A stretch of 39,158 nt of DNA, from NCBI RefSeq assembly GCF_000372725.1, contig NW_005198017.1, positions 1,900 through 41,057 of the forward strand. Direction: 5' to 3'. Of the stretch, positions 17,394-26,461 are shown piece by piece. The notes under the pieces were generated by a model. That model had not been told where the DNA came from, ran no database searches, and saw only the letters and a program-made list of their open reading frames with translations. Made by a program: the position numbers and the translations under genes. The stretch comes from Emiliania huxleyi CCMP1516 (taxonomy: Eukaryota > Haptophyta > Isochrysidales > Noelaerhabdaceae). The stretch's first letter is position 1. Every line of letters starts with the position of its first letter.

Positions 17394-18683
17394 CTAGGAG
17401 CCCCGATATTCAGATTCGGAAACCTCCACAGGATGCCAGTTTCGCCAGTTCCCATATCCGGGGCACGTGAAGCACTCCCACTCCCCCCACCGCCCTCCGA
17501 GCGCCTGGTCGCGCCGCGCGCGCAGCTCATCCACTAGCCCCGCAAGGACCGCCTCGAAGCTTGGGAAGACGGCGTGGCGGATGCAGTGGCTCGAGCTCGC
17601 CATCACGGCTTCACCAGCCATGAGAGAGGCTGGCGCACCTCGCCCACCCTCGGCGTGACGCACTGCCTCCATCCGCACAAGTCGCTCCCTAAGGCCGGCG
17701 GCGATCAGGTCGGGGCGCTCCTCTGCTGCACGCTCCCACTCCGGCTCGGGATCAGAGAAGGCGTAGCCGATCGACGCGAGGCTGTCGTCATCCCAGCAGT
17801 GGAAGGTGACGAATCGGCTAAAGGTGAAGCTCCCCGGCTCAGTGCCCGCCTTCCATTCGACACACAGCCAATCTTGGTCGTCATCGTAGGCGTTGGTGCC
17901 CAGGAGCAAAAGCGCGCCAGCATCGTTCAAAAGCAAGCGGGGCTGTGCTGCACGGTGAGGCTCGAGCAAAGACAACTCACCAAGCCGGCCGTGACCGTCG
18001 AACGAAACTCCGTCGGCTGATGCGCTCAGCATGCCAACCTCAGCAGCTATATGAAAGAACGAGCTGAGTCCCGCCGGAAGTGGCGCGTTGTGGAGCCCCG
18101 CCCACCTCGACACCGAGCTGGTGCATTCTGACTCAATCGCCCGTCTGAAGCAATCAGCTAGCTGCTGCTCACCCGACGTCCCTCCCGACGGAATCAAGGC
18201 TAGTAAGCCGCGAAGGGCAGACTCGCTTGCTTCCAAGTTCCCTCGCGCCCATTCCACAAACACAGGGCGAGCATCGCGTAGCTCCTCTTGGTGGGCGAGT
18301 TCGCCCCGGTGGTGTTGCACAAGCAGGCAGTAATAGCGGACGAGGTTGCAGCGAATGCGCTCCCGCTCCCGCAGGAGCTCGACGCACTGCTGGCGTGAGG
18401 AGAACGGCGCCCAAGCGTTCCAGAGCCTGGAGCTTTCCCCTGCGTCTCGCCACGCCCGTGCCACGCTCAGCAGAGGCAGAACCTCAGTGGCAGTAAGATA
18501 CGGTGCCAGCCACACAAAGAACACAGAGTCGCTGTCGCCGGGCTGCGCATCAAGCAGAGCCAGGCTGTCGCCGCGGCATGCAAGAGGCGCTGAAGGGAGG
18601 CTGAGGTCTAGCGCGCGCTGGGAGGCGGCCGCGAGGAACGTGTCGGACATTTCGGCGCGATTGTACGTCCGTCCGTCGCACAT
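17394..18683 (-). CDS. F-box-like protein with SMI1/KNR4-like C-terminal region (tentative)
   Basis: Seen: ATG 18683 gives 429 residues; a second ATG at 18650 (MSDTFLAAAS) is an equally good start. Residues about 58-95 read FFVWLAPYLTATEVLPLLSV then ARAWRDAGESSRLWNAW, which fits an F-box (L..L...L...VSR.W). The middle is helical. Residues about 225-330 contain LLLNDAGALLLLGTNAYDDD, DWLCVEWKAG and FTFSRFVTFHCWDDD, with a later SFEAVLAGLVDEL, in the style of an SMI1/KNR4/SUKH domain. Inferred: a substrate adaptor of an SCF-type ubiquitin ligase. Both domain calls are by eye. No intron is needed. It is divergent from the helicase gene across a 427-bp shared upstream region. Confidence 0.6.
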   Translation of the reverse strand: MCDGRTYNRAEMSDTFLAAASQRALDLSLPSAPLACRGDSLALLDAQPGDSDSVFFVWLAPYLTATEVLPLLSVARAWRDAGESSRLWNAWAPFSSRQQCVELLRERERIRCNLVRYYCLLVQHHRGELAHQEELRDARPVFVEWARGNLEASESALRGLLALIPSGGTSGEQQLADCFRRAIESECTSSVSRWAGLHNAPLPAGLSSFFHIAAEVGMLSASADGVSFDGHGRLGELSLLEPHRAAQPRLLLNDAGALLLLGTNAYDDDQDWLCVEWKAGTEPGSFTFSRFVTFHCWDDDSLASIGYAFSDPEPEWERAAEERPDLIAAGLRERLVRMEAVRHAEGGRGAPASLMAGEAVMASSSHCIRHAVFPSFEAVLAGLVDELRARRDQALGGRWGEWECFTCPGYGNWRNWHPVEVSESEYRGS

Positions 18684-19110
18684 CAAATCAACTCAGCTTT
18701 CAGAAAAAATTAATTTCGTGCCCCCTGCAACAGCCCGAACCGCTCCTTCCCGGCGCGCTTTCTTTTATGTTAGTCCACTGGCTGGCCCCTCCCAGAGAGG
18801 GAGGTAGGTAGGTTGGTCTTGTTTGGCCCAAAAGGGCCGTAGATAGCCCGTAATTATAAATTTTCTTCTTTTTTCGCTTCGCTGCGCGGCCTGGGGGTAG
18901 GTGGGTAGGTAGGTAGGGCGTTTTGGCGCGAGTCAGTGGGGACAGACCCCCTATCCGGGTAGGAAGCCGCTCAGCTTTCTTTTGTGTGTGTGCGGCGGCT
19001 TTGGCGGCAACCTCGGCCACGACAGTGTGCAGTTGGAGTGCACTTACAATAGGTGCTCCTGCTTTTTCTCATTCGATCTCACACGACAGCTCTGTGTCTT
19101 GATTTGCCAC
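18684..19110. promoter_or_regulatory. Shared upstream region of two divergent genes
   Basis: This 427-bp region separates the 18683 (-) and 19111 (+) starts. It contains an AT-rich TAATTATAAATTTTC at 18851, GGTAGGTAGGT microsatellite runs on both sides of it (about 18805 and 18895-18918), and pyrimidine-rich TTTCTTTTG near 18975. It is probably bidirectional, but no transcription start can be placed. Confidence 0.4.
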
Positions 19111-21546
19111 ATGGCGGTCGGCCTCGTGAGTCGGTTGTTTGTCACCGGCCTCCTCGCAGCGCTCGCCTGTCCGTGCTGCGTCGATGGCCTAGCACGCGCG
19201 CGTGGCCGCGCCGGCCGTGGTCGCAGCGCAGCGAAGCCCAGCGGCGACCGTGCCGCACGCGTGTGGGAGACGCAAGCATGGTCGCACAAAGCCGCCGGCA
19301 GAGAGAGTCGCGGCAGCGGCGGCGGTGGGAGGAGTCGCGCGGCGAGGCGGTCGGCGGTCTACGACGCGCTTCGCGAGTACGACTCGCGTTGGCAGAGCCT
19401 CCTGCTCTCCGAGTGGCGGTCGGAGCAGGACCTGCTTCGTGAGCAGCTGAGAGAGTGGCCTGAGCGGAGGCTGGAGCGGGAGGGCTGGCTGCTCAAAGAC
19501 CTGGAGGTGATGCGTCTCCCCGACTGCTTCGGCGAGCCTGTTCTCAAGTGCTCGCTGCGCGCCTCCCGCGGCGGCGGCGGCGGCGGAAGCCTCTCTCCCA
19601 TCCGCGCAGCCTTGCCCTTCCATCGCTTTGCCACGGGCGACGTGGTCACGCTGTGCTCGGGCAGCACTCCGCGCCTCCCCGCCTGGCTCGAGGACCGAGC
19701 GCCGGCGAGCCAGGCCGCCGAGGGCGCGATCGAGGGTGTCGTGTCGCAGCGCACGGCCACGGCGCTGCACATCGTCGTGCGGCAGCTGCCCGCTCTGCTC
19801 GAGCCGGCAGCGGGCCGGCGGCAGGCCGCGACGGCGCACCCGTTCTGCCTCGCACGTGGCGCGTCTGCGGTGCCCTTCGAGCGCTGCAGCGCCGCCGTCG
19901 CCGCTCTCTCGGACCCGCGGCTCGCGCCGAGCACCCTCTGCCCGGAGCTGCGCTCGCTCATTGCCTCTCCGCCCACGCCGGCCGCGGGCAGCGCGGCGGG
20001 CGGCGCGCTGGCGGAGGGCGCGAGCCTGCCTCCCGCCTTCCTCGGCCGGCGGGGCAGTGCGAGCGCCGCGGCGAAGGCCGCGACCAAGGCCGACGCCGGC
20101 GAGCTGCTCCAGCGGCTGAACCCGAGTCAGCTGTCGGTGGTGCGAGCCGCCCTCGCGCGGCGCTGCACTCTAGTGCAAGGGCCGGCGGGGAGCGGCAAGA
20201 CGAGGACGGCTTGCTTCCTGCTGGCCGCCGCCGTGCGGATGCGCCAGCAGCGGGATGGCGGCGCCGGCGGCGTCTTGGCCGCAGCAGCCTCCAACGTCGC
20301 TGCCGACGAGCTGCTCGAGGGGCTGCTGGCGGCGGGCGTGTGCGCTGTCCGCGTCGGGCAGCCCGCGTCGGTGCGAGAGTCGCTGCGGAGCGCGACCCTC
20401 GATGCGGCGCTCGAGCGGAGTGCACCCGTCGCCGCCGCGCGCGACAGACTCCGCGCCGCCCAGCGGAGCCGCCAGGCGGGCGGAGGGTCGGGCGGCGGCG
20501 TGTCGGAGGCGTTCCAGGCCGTTCGACGCGCCGAGGCGGCGGCGTCGCTGCGGCTGCTCAAGGCGGCCGAGGTTGTGGTGGCGTCGTGCGTCGGGGCGGG
20601 CAGGCTCCTCGAGCTCCTCGACCGCGGCGGCGGCGGCGGCAGTGGCGAGGGTCGGGGCGGCGGCGAGGGCGAGCCGCTGTCGTTCGAGACGTGCCTCATC
20701 GACGAGGCGACGCAGGCGACGGAGCCGACGAGCCTGGTGCCGCTGCTCTTTGGCGCGCAGCAGCTGGTCCTCGTCGGGGACAGCCAGCAGCTGCCGCCCA
20801 CCGTGACGGACATCGCTGCGAGCCGAGAAGGCTTGGGCACCTCGCTCTTCGAGCGGCTGCAGGAGAGCGGCGTGCAGCCGCTGCTGCTCGACACGCAGTA
20901 CCGGATGCACCCCTCCCTCGCCGAGTTCAGCTCGCGCCGCTTCTACGGCGGCCTCCTCCGCTCTGCCGTTCGGCCCGAGGAGCGGCCTCCGCCCGCCGGG
21001 TTGCGCTGGCCGGACGCCGGCTTCCCAGTCGCCTTTGTGGCGGTGCGCGGGCCCGAGCAGCGCTCCGCGGCGGAGCCGGGCGGCGCGGACGCGCCACGCT
21101 CGCCGGAGGACGAGGGCGGCACCTCGTACTCCAACGCGGCCGAGGCGGAGGTGGTGGCGCGGCTCGTGCGCGCGCTGCTCGACGCGGGCGACCCGCGGCC
21201 GTGCGACTTGGGCGTCATCACGCCGTACAACGCGCAGGCGCTGCTGCTGCAGCGCTCGCTGTGCGAGGAGGAGGTCGAGGTCAAGTCGGTGGACGGCTTC
21301 CAGGGGCGCGAGAAGGAGCTCATCGTCTTCTCGGCCGTCCGCTCCAACGCGAAGCGGCAGCTCGGCTTCGTCGCCGACCACCGGCGGCTGAACGTCGCCC
21401 TCACGCGGGCCCGCCGGGGGCTCGTCATCGTGGGAGACGAGGCGACCCTCGCGGCCGACCCGACGTGGCGAGAATTGCTGTCCTTCTATCGGCGCAGGCG
21501 CTGCGTGGTAGGGTCCGCCGACGAGCTGCTGCCGAGATGCGAGTAA
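19111..21546 (+). CDS. SF1B helicase, SMUBP2/UPF1-like, probably plastid-targeted
   Basis: Seen: ATG 19111 gives 811 residues; the frame is open upstream to 18982 but that extension is not protein-like. Helicase motifs are in order: I QGPAGSGKTRT at about 356; II IDEATQATEP near 530; III LVGDSQQLPPTV near 554; IV LLDTQYRMHPS near 594; V SVDGFQGREKE near 726; VI NVALTRARRGLVIVGD near 761. Residues 1-26 (MAVGLVSRLFVTGLLAALAC, then PCCVDGLA) are hydrophobic and followed by an Arg/Ala/Ser-rich stretch. That is the signal-plus-transit layout used for secondary plastids. Family knowledge: land plants have a chloroplast SMUBP2-like helicase. Inferred: ATP-driven unwinding of RNA or DNA in the plastid. 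A 50-residue Gly-rich insertion precedes motif II. Single exon. Confidence 0.88.
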   Translation: MAVGLVSRLFVTGLLAALACPCCVDGLARARGRAGRGRSAAKPSGDRAARVWETQAWSHKAAGRESRGSGGGGRSRAARRSAVYDALREYDSRWQSLLLSEWRSEQDLLREQLREWPERRLEREGWLLKDLEVMRLPDCFGEPVLKCSLRASRGGGGGGSLSPIRAALPFHRFATGDVVTLCSGSTPRLPAWLEDRAPASQAAEGAIEGVVSQRTATALHIVVRQLPALLEPAAGRRQAATAHPFCLARGASAVPFERCSAAVAALSDPRLAPSTLCPELRSLIASPPTPAAGSAAGGALAEGASLPPAFLGRRGSASAAAKAATKADAGELLQRLNPSQLSVVRAALARRCTLVQGPAGSGKTRTACFLLAAAVRMRQQRDGGAGGVLAAAASNVAADELLEGLLAAGVCAVRVGQPASVRESLRSATLDAALERSAPVAAARDRLRAAQRSRQAGGGSGGGVSEAFQAVRRAEAAASLRLLKAAEVVVASCVGAGRLLELLDRGGGGGSGEGRGGGEGEPLSFETCLIDEATQATEPTSLVPLLFGAQQLVLVGDSQQLPPTVTDIAASREGLGTSLFERLQESGVQPLLLDTQYRMHPSLAEFSSRRFYGGLLRSAVRPEERPPPAGLRWPDAGFPVAFVAVRGPEQRSAAEPGGADAPRSPEDEGGTSYSNAAEAEVVARLVRALLDAGDPRPCDLGVITPYNAQALLLQRSLCEEEVEVKSVDGFQGREKELIVFSAVRSNAKRQLGFVADHRRLNVALTRARRGLVIVGDEATLAADPTWRELLSFYRRRRCVVGSADELLPRCE

Positions 21547-21940
21547 TTGGCGAGGCGCACTTCCGGCGGCGTTTTCTTTTCTTCAACTTCATATCCGGCC
21601 CCGTATATCCACACGACGACCCCCACGCAAGACCAAGAGGCGCCACAGAGGAAGTGCGTGATGTGTGCTAGGATGTGTGTACTAAGATTGAGATTGCGAT
21701 GTACCCGCCCCCCCCCCTCCGACCCCCCCCCTTTGGACGCGTCCACCCTCCCGGTGCCCAAAACTCGCGATGGCCCTCTTTTACATTCATTTTCATACAT
21801 AAAAAGAAGTCTCACAACGCCGACGACCTTTTCTCGGTGCGCAAGAGGCCAGTGCGGTACCTCGCCATGGCAGAGTGGCAGAGTGGCAGAGTGGCAGGGC
21901 TTACCTCGCATCAGAGCCTATCGGCGAGAAATCTCATGCT
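21547..21940. other. Intergenic with (CAGAGTGG)3
   Basis: 3' flanks of two converging genes. Three perfect CAGAGTGG units lie at 21871-21894. C runs lie at 21708-21732. No gene seen. Confidence 0.5.
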
Positions 21941-24900
21941 TCAATGCTGAGATACTGCCCGAGGGCGAAGAGGAAGATATTCTCGGGAGAGCGCGGCGTC
22001 CGGTGCGCCGCGGGCGGCCAGCCGCCGCACAGCGTGCATCGCCACCACGGCGGCGGCGGCGACGCACACGCACGCAGCTCCAAAAATTGCCAAACGCGAC
22101 CTGAGCAGACTCTGCACGAAGGACGGATGGTACGTGACCTCATCGCGCGCGGTGCACGAGACCCTCTGCCGCGTGCACGTCGCGAGGTACCGCACCTGGG
22201 GGTCGTCAACCGCGTACACGAGCTCGACGCCGCTGCTGACTGCCCACACGTGAATCAGCCGCTCCGTCACGTAGCCGAGGCAGCGGTCAGCCCAGCGGGC
22301 GGTGTACAGCTCCATCGTGCTAAAGGGGCACGTTGCGTTGTAACGCGCAACAAACGCCTCCACGAAGTCCTCAAGGAACATGGCGTACTCTCGGAGGAGG
22401 GGCGCGGGCATGATCACGTAGTTGCCGAATGGCCAGAATCGATCAGGCGGCATTTGGCGGTCGATGAGGGAGACGTCGATGGGCGCTAGCCCCCGCCGCG
22501 ACGGCTGCTGGTTCATATCACGCAGCGTCTGGAGCAGCACACGGCGCATCCCCGCGTGGTGCAGGTCAAGCAGCCGCCAGTAATCGCCGGCGAATATCCC
22601 ATACCAGAAAAGCACGGTGCGGGGTGCGCCCGGTGCGCCGTCTTCTCGGCTCGCGAGGATCGCCTCTTCGACTTTGACCCAGTCGAGCGAGACGCCCTCC
22701 TGCCACACCGCCTTCGTCTGCTCGTTGTACGTGGCAAAGCCCACCCACTGCTTGTCGTACCACTTAGATTTGGCGATTGCCAGCAGCGCGGCGCTCTCTC
22801 CGAGCTGCAGCTGCTTCGCTGGGTCGGACAGCGACGGCAACTCGTTCTGAATCGTCAGTCCGTTAGGGTCCACCGGCTTGGGTGTGAGCGAGAGTGGGAC
22901 CAACGCGTCAGAGGGATGCCAAGCGCCGAGGTCGGGCCAAATGCGAGCCCACGAGGCGCGGTTGTAATATGCGACGAACAGGCTCAGATAGCGGCCGAGC
23001 TGCGCCAGGCGGAAGTACGAGCGCCGCCAGACGGCAGTGAGCTCATCGTAGGCTGGGTCTTCGTCGTCAATCTGGTCGACCGCAGCCAGGCACTTGCGCA
23101 GATCGGACGGGCGAAAGCGCGCCAGAAAGGCGCTGCGCGACCAGGTGGCGTGAGGCTTGGTGCCGGTGAAGTGCAAGAAGGTGGTGCGGTCGAGAGAGAA
23201 CACGGATGGGTTGTGCTTCTTGTTGCTCTTCTGCATGTTGAATGTGATAGGCAGCACCGCAGCGCTGTCGCCAAAGATAAACCGTAGAAAGCCCTGCTCG
23301 GCCTCTGCCGACCTGAAGTCAGTCGCCTTTGCTTTGCGCAAAGTCGAAAGCATGCAGCTGAGGAGAGACGTCGACGGCCGCACGAAGAGCACGCCACCGT
23401 TGGCCTTGGCGTCCATCGGCGGCCGCGTCCAGGCGCCCCAGTCTGCCACGGTGAGGTACCGCGCTGTGCTCTTGCGCACGATGGGATTCGAGAAAAAATC
23501 GTCGGCGTTGCGCAGGGCGATTGCGTCCGAGTCGACGTATAGAATCTCGTCGAACTGACGCATGCCAAAAAGGTGCAGCTTGGCGTAGTTGCGCGTCCAA
23601 CGAGGATGTTCGCGGGAGTGAGCTGGTGGTGCAACCACGCCCCACTGTACAATGCTAACCTGGTGGGGGCGAGCTCCAAAGTCTCGATCGATCATGCGAC
23701 GAACCGATCGATACAGCGCTTTGAGTGCCGGGCTTGAGGGCTCCAGCACCGCAACGAGTATCGGCAGTCGGGAGCCAGCCGAGCGCAAACTATGCAGTAG
23801 CACGCGGGCCGATACCAGATAGCTCGGCGTGCTCACGAACGTGACGATCGCCCGAGTGGCGCTCCTTCTGGTCGCGTGGCGCTGCTCAGCAGCAGACATG
23901 ATCGTCGTGTTTTGGCAAATGTCACAGGGTGGCAGGTACTGCTGCATCTCTGGCTGCAGGCTGCGGAGGTGATGCGCCTCCGTCGCAAGCTGGACCCGTT
24001 GCATGGCCGTGAGAGCGAGTGAGTGAACGCCCGTGATTCTTAAAACCGGCGGTCCAACGTAGAATGGCGAGTAGTTGAACCAACCCGAGCCTCGCAGCAA
24101 ATGATCTGTGACCAGCGCCTCCAGCGTCATCTCTGTGGCCCGCTCCCGCTCTTGGCACGACCCTGGACCCTTCGACGAGGAGGCATCGAAGCACGCGAAC
24201 GCATCGACCACTGCGGGCGTGCCTGCGTGCCCCGCTGCTAGCAGCGACAGCAGAGACTCGACGAGCCGTAGGCGCAGAAGGACCGCGGGCAAGCGGGGAG
24301 GCGCCGAGTCGCTCCGCACCGGGCACAACTCGTAGTGCAGCACGAGGTTTTGCGGGGCTTGCCTGGGATTGTGCCTGTGACTAGGGCGCCGTTGACATCG
24401 AGGCCTGATGCGCACCGCTTTTGGCTCAACTGCTCGCGCACCGCTTTTGGTCCAACGTAGAATGGCGAGTCGCCCAGCGTCAGCCTTGTGGCTCAGCACT
24501 GTGTGAAGCGTCTGGTTCCATACGTCGGCGAGACGGCGCTCTTTGCGTGCACCCGTGGGGATGTCGGCTTCTGCGCCAGCAGCGGTCGCACGCTGCATCT
24601 CTTCGATGAGGGAAGGGTGGCAGATCCGCACGCCCGCGTCCACGAGGCAGGGATCGCCGCCCTTTGGACCCGTGGATAACGCGGCCGCCCCTCCGAGGAG
24701 CAGTGCGGCGGCGGCCACGCGGACTCGGGCAGCGGATACGTGCAAGACTCCCGCACCGACGAGGCCCGTCTCGACCAGCTTCCGTACCTGCTGGGCAGCT
24801 GGCCACGACTCGGGCATGTTCAGGACAGAGCCCGCAGTCGCCGTCTCAAAGCCGGGCGGAGAGAGCGTCGGCTCCGTCGAGTGCACTCCGATGCAGTCCG

Positions 24901-24979
24901 AGCCGCTGGCGTCGCCCGCAGTGGGACCGCCCTCGGCGGCCGCGACACCCGCAAGCAGCCCGAGCAGATGACGGAACAT
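21941..24979 (-). CDS. Membrane-anchored GT8-type glycosyltransferase with DUF4422-like C-terminal domain
   Basis: Seen: ATG 24979, one exon, 1012 residues. N-terminus MFRHLLGLLAGVAAAEGG fits a signal peptide. Residues about 372-650 are GT8-like: AIVTFVSTPSYLVSARVLLH, KLHLFGMRQFDEILYVDSDA (metal-binding DSD at about 483-485), ANGGVLFVRPS near 525 and FLHFTGTKPHATW. Residues about 760-930 form a second domain: RTVLFWYGIFAGDYWRLL, WPFGNYVIMPAPLLREYAMF and RCLGYVTERLIHVWAV. It resembles DUF4422 of polysaccharide-synthesis proteins. A TM helix (AIFGAACVCVAAAAVVAMHA, near 970-990) and a short tail end the protein. Inferred: a Golgi/ER lumenal enzyme building a cell-surface glycan. Region 150-200 is less conserved-looking and contains a 22-nt repeat also found 400 bp away in another frame (see findings). 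Confidence 0.85.
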   Translation of the reverse strand: MFRHLLGLLAGVAAAEGGPTAGDASGSDCIGVHSTEPTLSPPGFETATAGSVLNMPESWPAAQQVRKLVETGLVGAGVLHVSAARVRVAAAALLLGGAAALSTGPKGGDPCLVDAGVRICHPSLIEEMQRATAAGAEADIPTGARKERRLADVWNQTLHTVLSHKADAGRLAILRWTKSGARAVEPKAVRIRPRCQRRPSHRHNPRQAPQNLVLHYELCPVRSDSAPPRLPAVLLRLRLVESLLSLLAAGHAGTPAVVDAFACFDASSSKGPGSCQERERATEMTLEALVTDHLLRGSGWFNYSPFYVGPPVLRITGVHSLALTAMQRVQLATEAHHLRSLQPEMQQYLPPCDICQNTTIMSAAEQRHATRRSATRAIVTFVSTPSYLVSARVLLHSLRSAGSRLPILVAVLEPSSPALKALYRSVRRMIDRDFGARPHQVSIVQWGVVAPPAHSREHPRWTRNYAKLHLFGMRQFDEILYVDSDAIALRNADDFFSNPIVRKSTARYLTVADWGAWTRPPMDAKANGGVLFVRPSTSLLSCMLSTLRKAKATDFRSAEAEQGFLRFIFGDSAAVLPITFNMQKSNKKHNPSVFSLDRTTFLHFTGTKPHATWSRSAFLARFRPSDLRKCLAAVDQIDDEDPAYDELTAVWRRSYFRLAQLGRYLSLFVAYYNRASWARIWPDLGAWHPSDALVPLSLTPKPVDPNGLTIQNELPSLSDPAKQLQLGESAALLAIAKSKWYDKQWVGFATYNEQTKAVWQEGVSLDWVKVEEAILASREDGAPGAPRTVLFWYGIFAGDYWRLLDLHHAGMRRVLLQTLRDMNQQPSRRGLAPIDVSLIDRQMPPDRFWPFGNYVIMPAPLLREYAMFLEDFVEAFVARYNATCPFSTMELYTARWADRCLGYVTERLIHVWAVSSGVELVYAVDDPQVRYLATCTRQRVSCTARDEVTYHPSFVQSLLRSRLAIFGAACVCVAAAAVVAMHAVRRLAARGAPDAALSREYLPLRPRAVSQH

Positions 24980-25069
24980 GGCGAGCGCAATAAACCCGGG
25001 ACGGCCGCGATGCCCGGGTCTTCCGCCACCGCCAGCCGCGAGCTAGAGCGATGCCGCGCTACGCTACCA

Positions 25070-25440
25070 GAGGCGGCCGAGGCACACGCCGCGAGTGCAA
25101 CCCCTGAAAAAAAGAAAGAAGATGCCGCCTCGGGACGGATGGGAGGACGGCACGCCGCCACCACACAACCCCTAAAGAAAGAAAGAAAGAAAACAGACAC
25201 GCCAAACGAGGGATGGGACGAGGACAGGGTCCCCACCTGCACAGCAGGATTTTGGAAGGACGATCAGGGGGACAGGTGGGGCTCTCCTGCTCCTGACAAG
25301 GGTCACGACAGGCTCGCAGCGCGGTGCGCGGTGGACTCCCACATAACCCCAAAGAAAAGAAAGAAAACAGACAACCCAAGGGAGGGATGGGAGGACGGCA
25401 CGCCGCCACCACACAGGGATTTTAAGGAGAGGTGTGTGAT
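25070..25440 (+). repeat. Repeated copies of a Harbinger transposase 3'-end sequence
   Basis: GGGATGGGAGGACGGCACGC then CGCCACCACACA occurs at about 25137 and 25387, with AAAGAAAG tracts before each; a related CGAGGGATGGGACGAGGACA lies at 25209. The third block ends GGGATTTTAAGGAG. The same sequence forms the last codons, stop and flank of the transposase at 37608-37690. Part of the block (25140-25300) matches, inverted, 30505-30600 and 32545-32620. Confidence 0.75.
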
Positions 25441-25619
25441 GCGCTAGCCGTCGCCCACCCTAGGGAGTCTGCCTCTTCCTATCTCTCTTCGCAGTCTCTC
25501 GCCGCTTCTCGCTGCAGCCTTCATGCCACCTCGCGGTCGTCCCACTCTCGTCGTTCTCTCCCTTGTCATTTCCTCCTCTGTCGCGTCGTTCCCTTCTGCC
25601 TCGTCCTGTGACGCCGCCG

Positions 25620-26461
25620 TTGGGGCAAACGTAGATTTCCCGAAATATTTTGAGAAATATGACAGGCTTGTTCGGAAGGAGAAATTTCCGGAAATTTACC
25701 ATGCCTGTGACAAGATCCTACTATTCATATACGAGTACTGTTCCCAATCATACTGTGCTCACTCAGCCCACGCGGCGCTCGTTGATGCGGAGCATTAAGG
25801 CCGTCTGGATGATATCTGCCAAGGTCTCCATTTGTTGGTCGCCGAACATTGACTTGAGCATGGAGAACACACGCTCCGCCGCGGCTGAGTTGGGCGTGAA
25901 CGCGAAGATGATCTGCGCCGCCTCCGCCCACGCCGGGAACTTGGATGCCTTCCAGCGCTTCCTCGGTTCGCACTGGCGAGGCAGGCGCAGACTGGATGGT
26001 TGTCTCCTCCTGCGGTGCGGAATCGCCGGCAGCGGCACCTTGCAGGGTGGCGAGGTACTCCGTGTCCATGTCGTCGTCGCTCATTGCTTTCGAAGGTTGA
26101 GATTGGCGTGGGTTTTGGTGGCAAGGTTGACGCGAATGACACTGACGCCTGAATGACACTGACGCCCGATGACCTGCTTGACCGGTGACCGATGACCGCT
26201 GACCGCTGACCGATGACCAGCGTCAGCCTCTCCGCGGAGGCGCACCATCACTGCCGCGCGGGCCTGCCGGCTCAAGCAAGGCACGGCAGGCCCGCACGGT
26301 GCCTGGTCCAACATGGGTGTCCAACATGGGCGAAACGGAAAGGGTCGAAACTTGAGGGCGAAGAAATTTCTCGCAAATTTGCCGTGGTGGGGCACGAAAT
26401 AAAGACGAAATAAATGAAAGAAATATCCTTACGCTGGGCAGGAAATCTACGTTTGCCCCAA
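25620..26461 (-). mobile_element. hAT DNA transposon, non-autonomous deletion derivative
   Basis: The 842-bp element starts TTGGGGCAAACGTAGATTT and ends with the reverse complement (AAATCTACGTTTGCCCCAA). It is flanked by CGCCGCCG at 25612-25619 and 26462-26469, an 8-bp duplication as expected for hAT. It carries the last part of a hAT transposase. It also has a tandem GACCGATGACCGCT array (about 26167-26222) and a 12-bp perfect hairpin (26258-26269 with 26284-26295). A related empty site lies at about 37400-37417. Confidence 0.88.
25763..26038 (-). pseudogene. hAT transposase C-terminal dimerisation domain remnant
   Basis: Seen: FPAWAEAAQIIFAFTPNSAA, then AERVFSMLKSMFGDQQMETL, then ADIIQTALMLRINERRV. 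The SAAAERVFS signature and the closing LML.N are diagnostic of the hAT C-terminal domain (Dimer_Tnp_hAT). The catalytic RNase-H-like region, BED finger and N-terminus are absent, so the copy is inactive. Confidence 0.85.

Noticed and set aside
19548..21671. 707-codon plus-strand frame over the helicase gene
   Set aside because: Arg/Ala-rich shadow. The helicase motifs all lie in the other frame.
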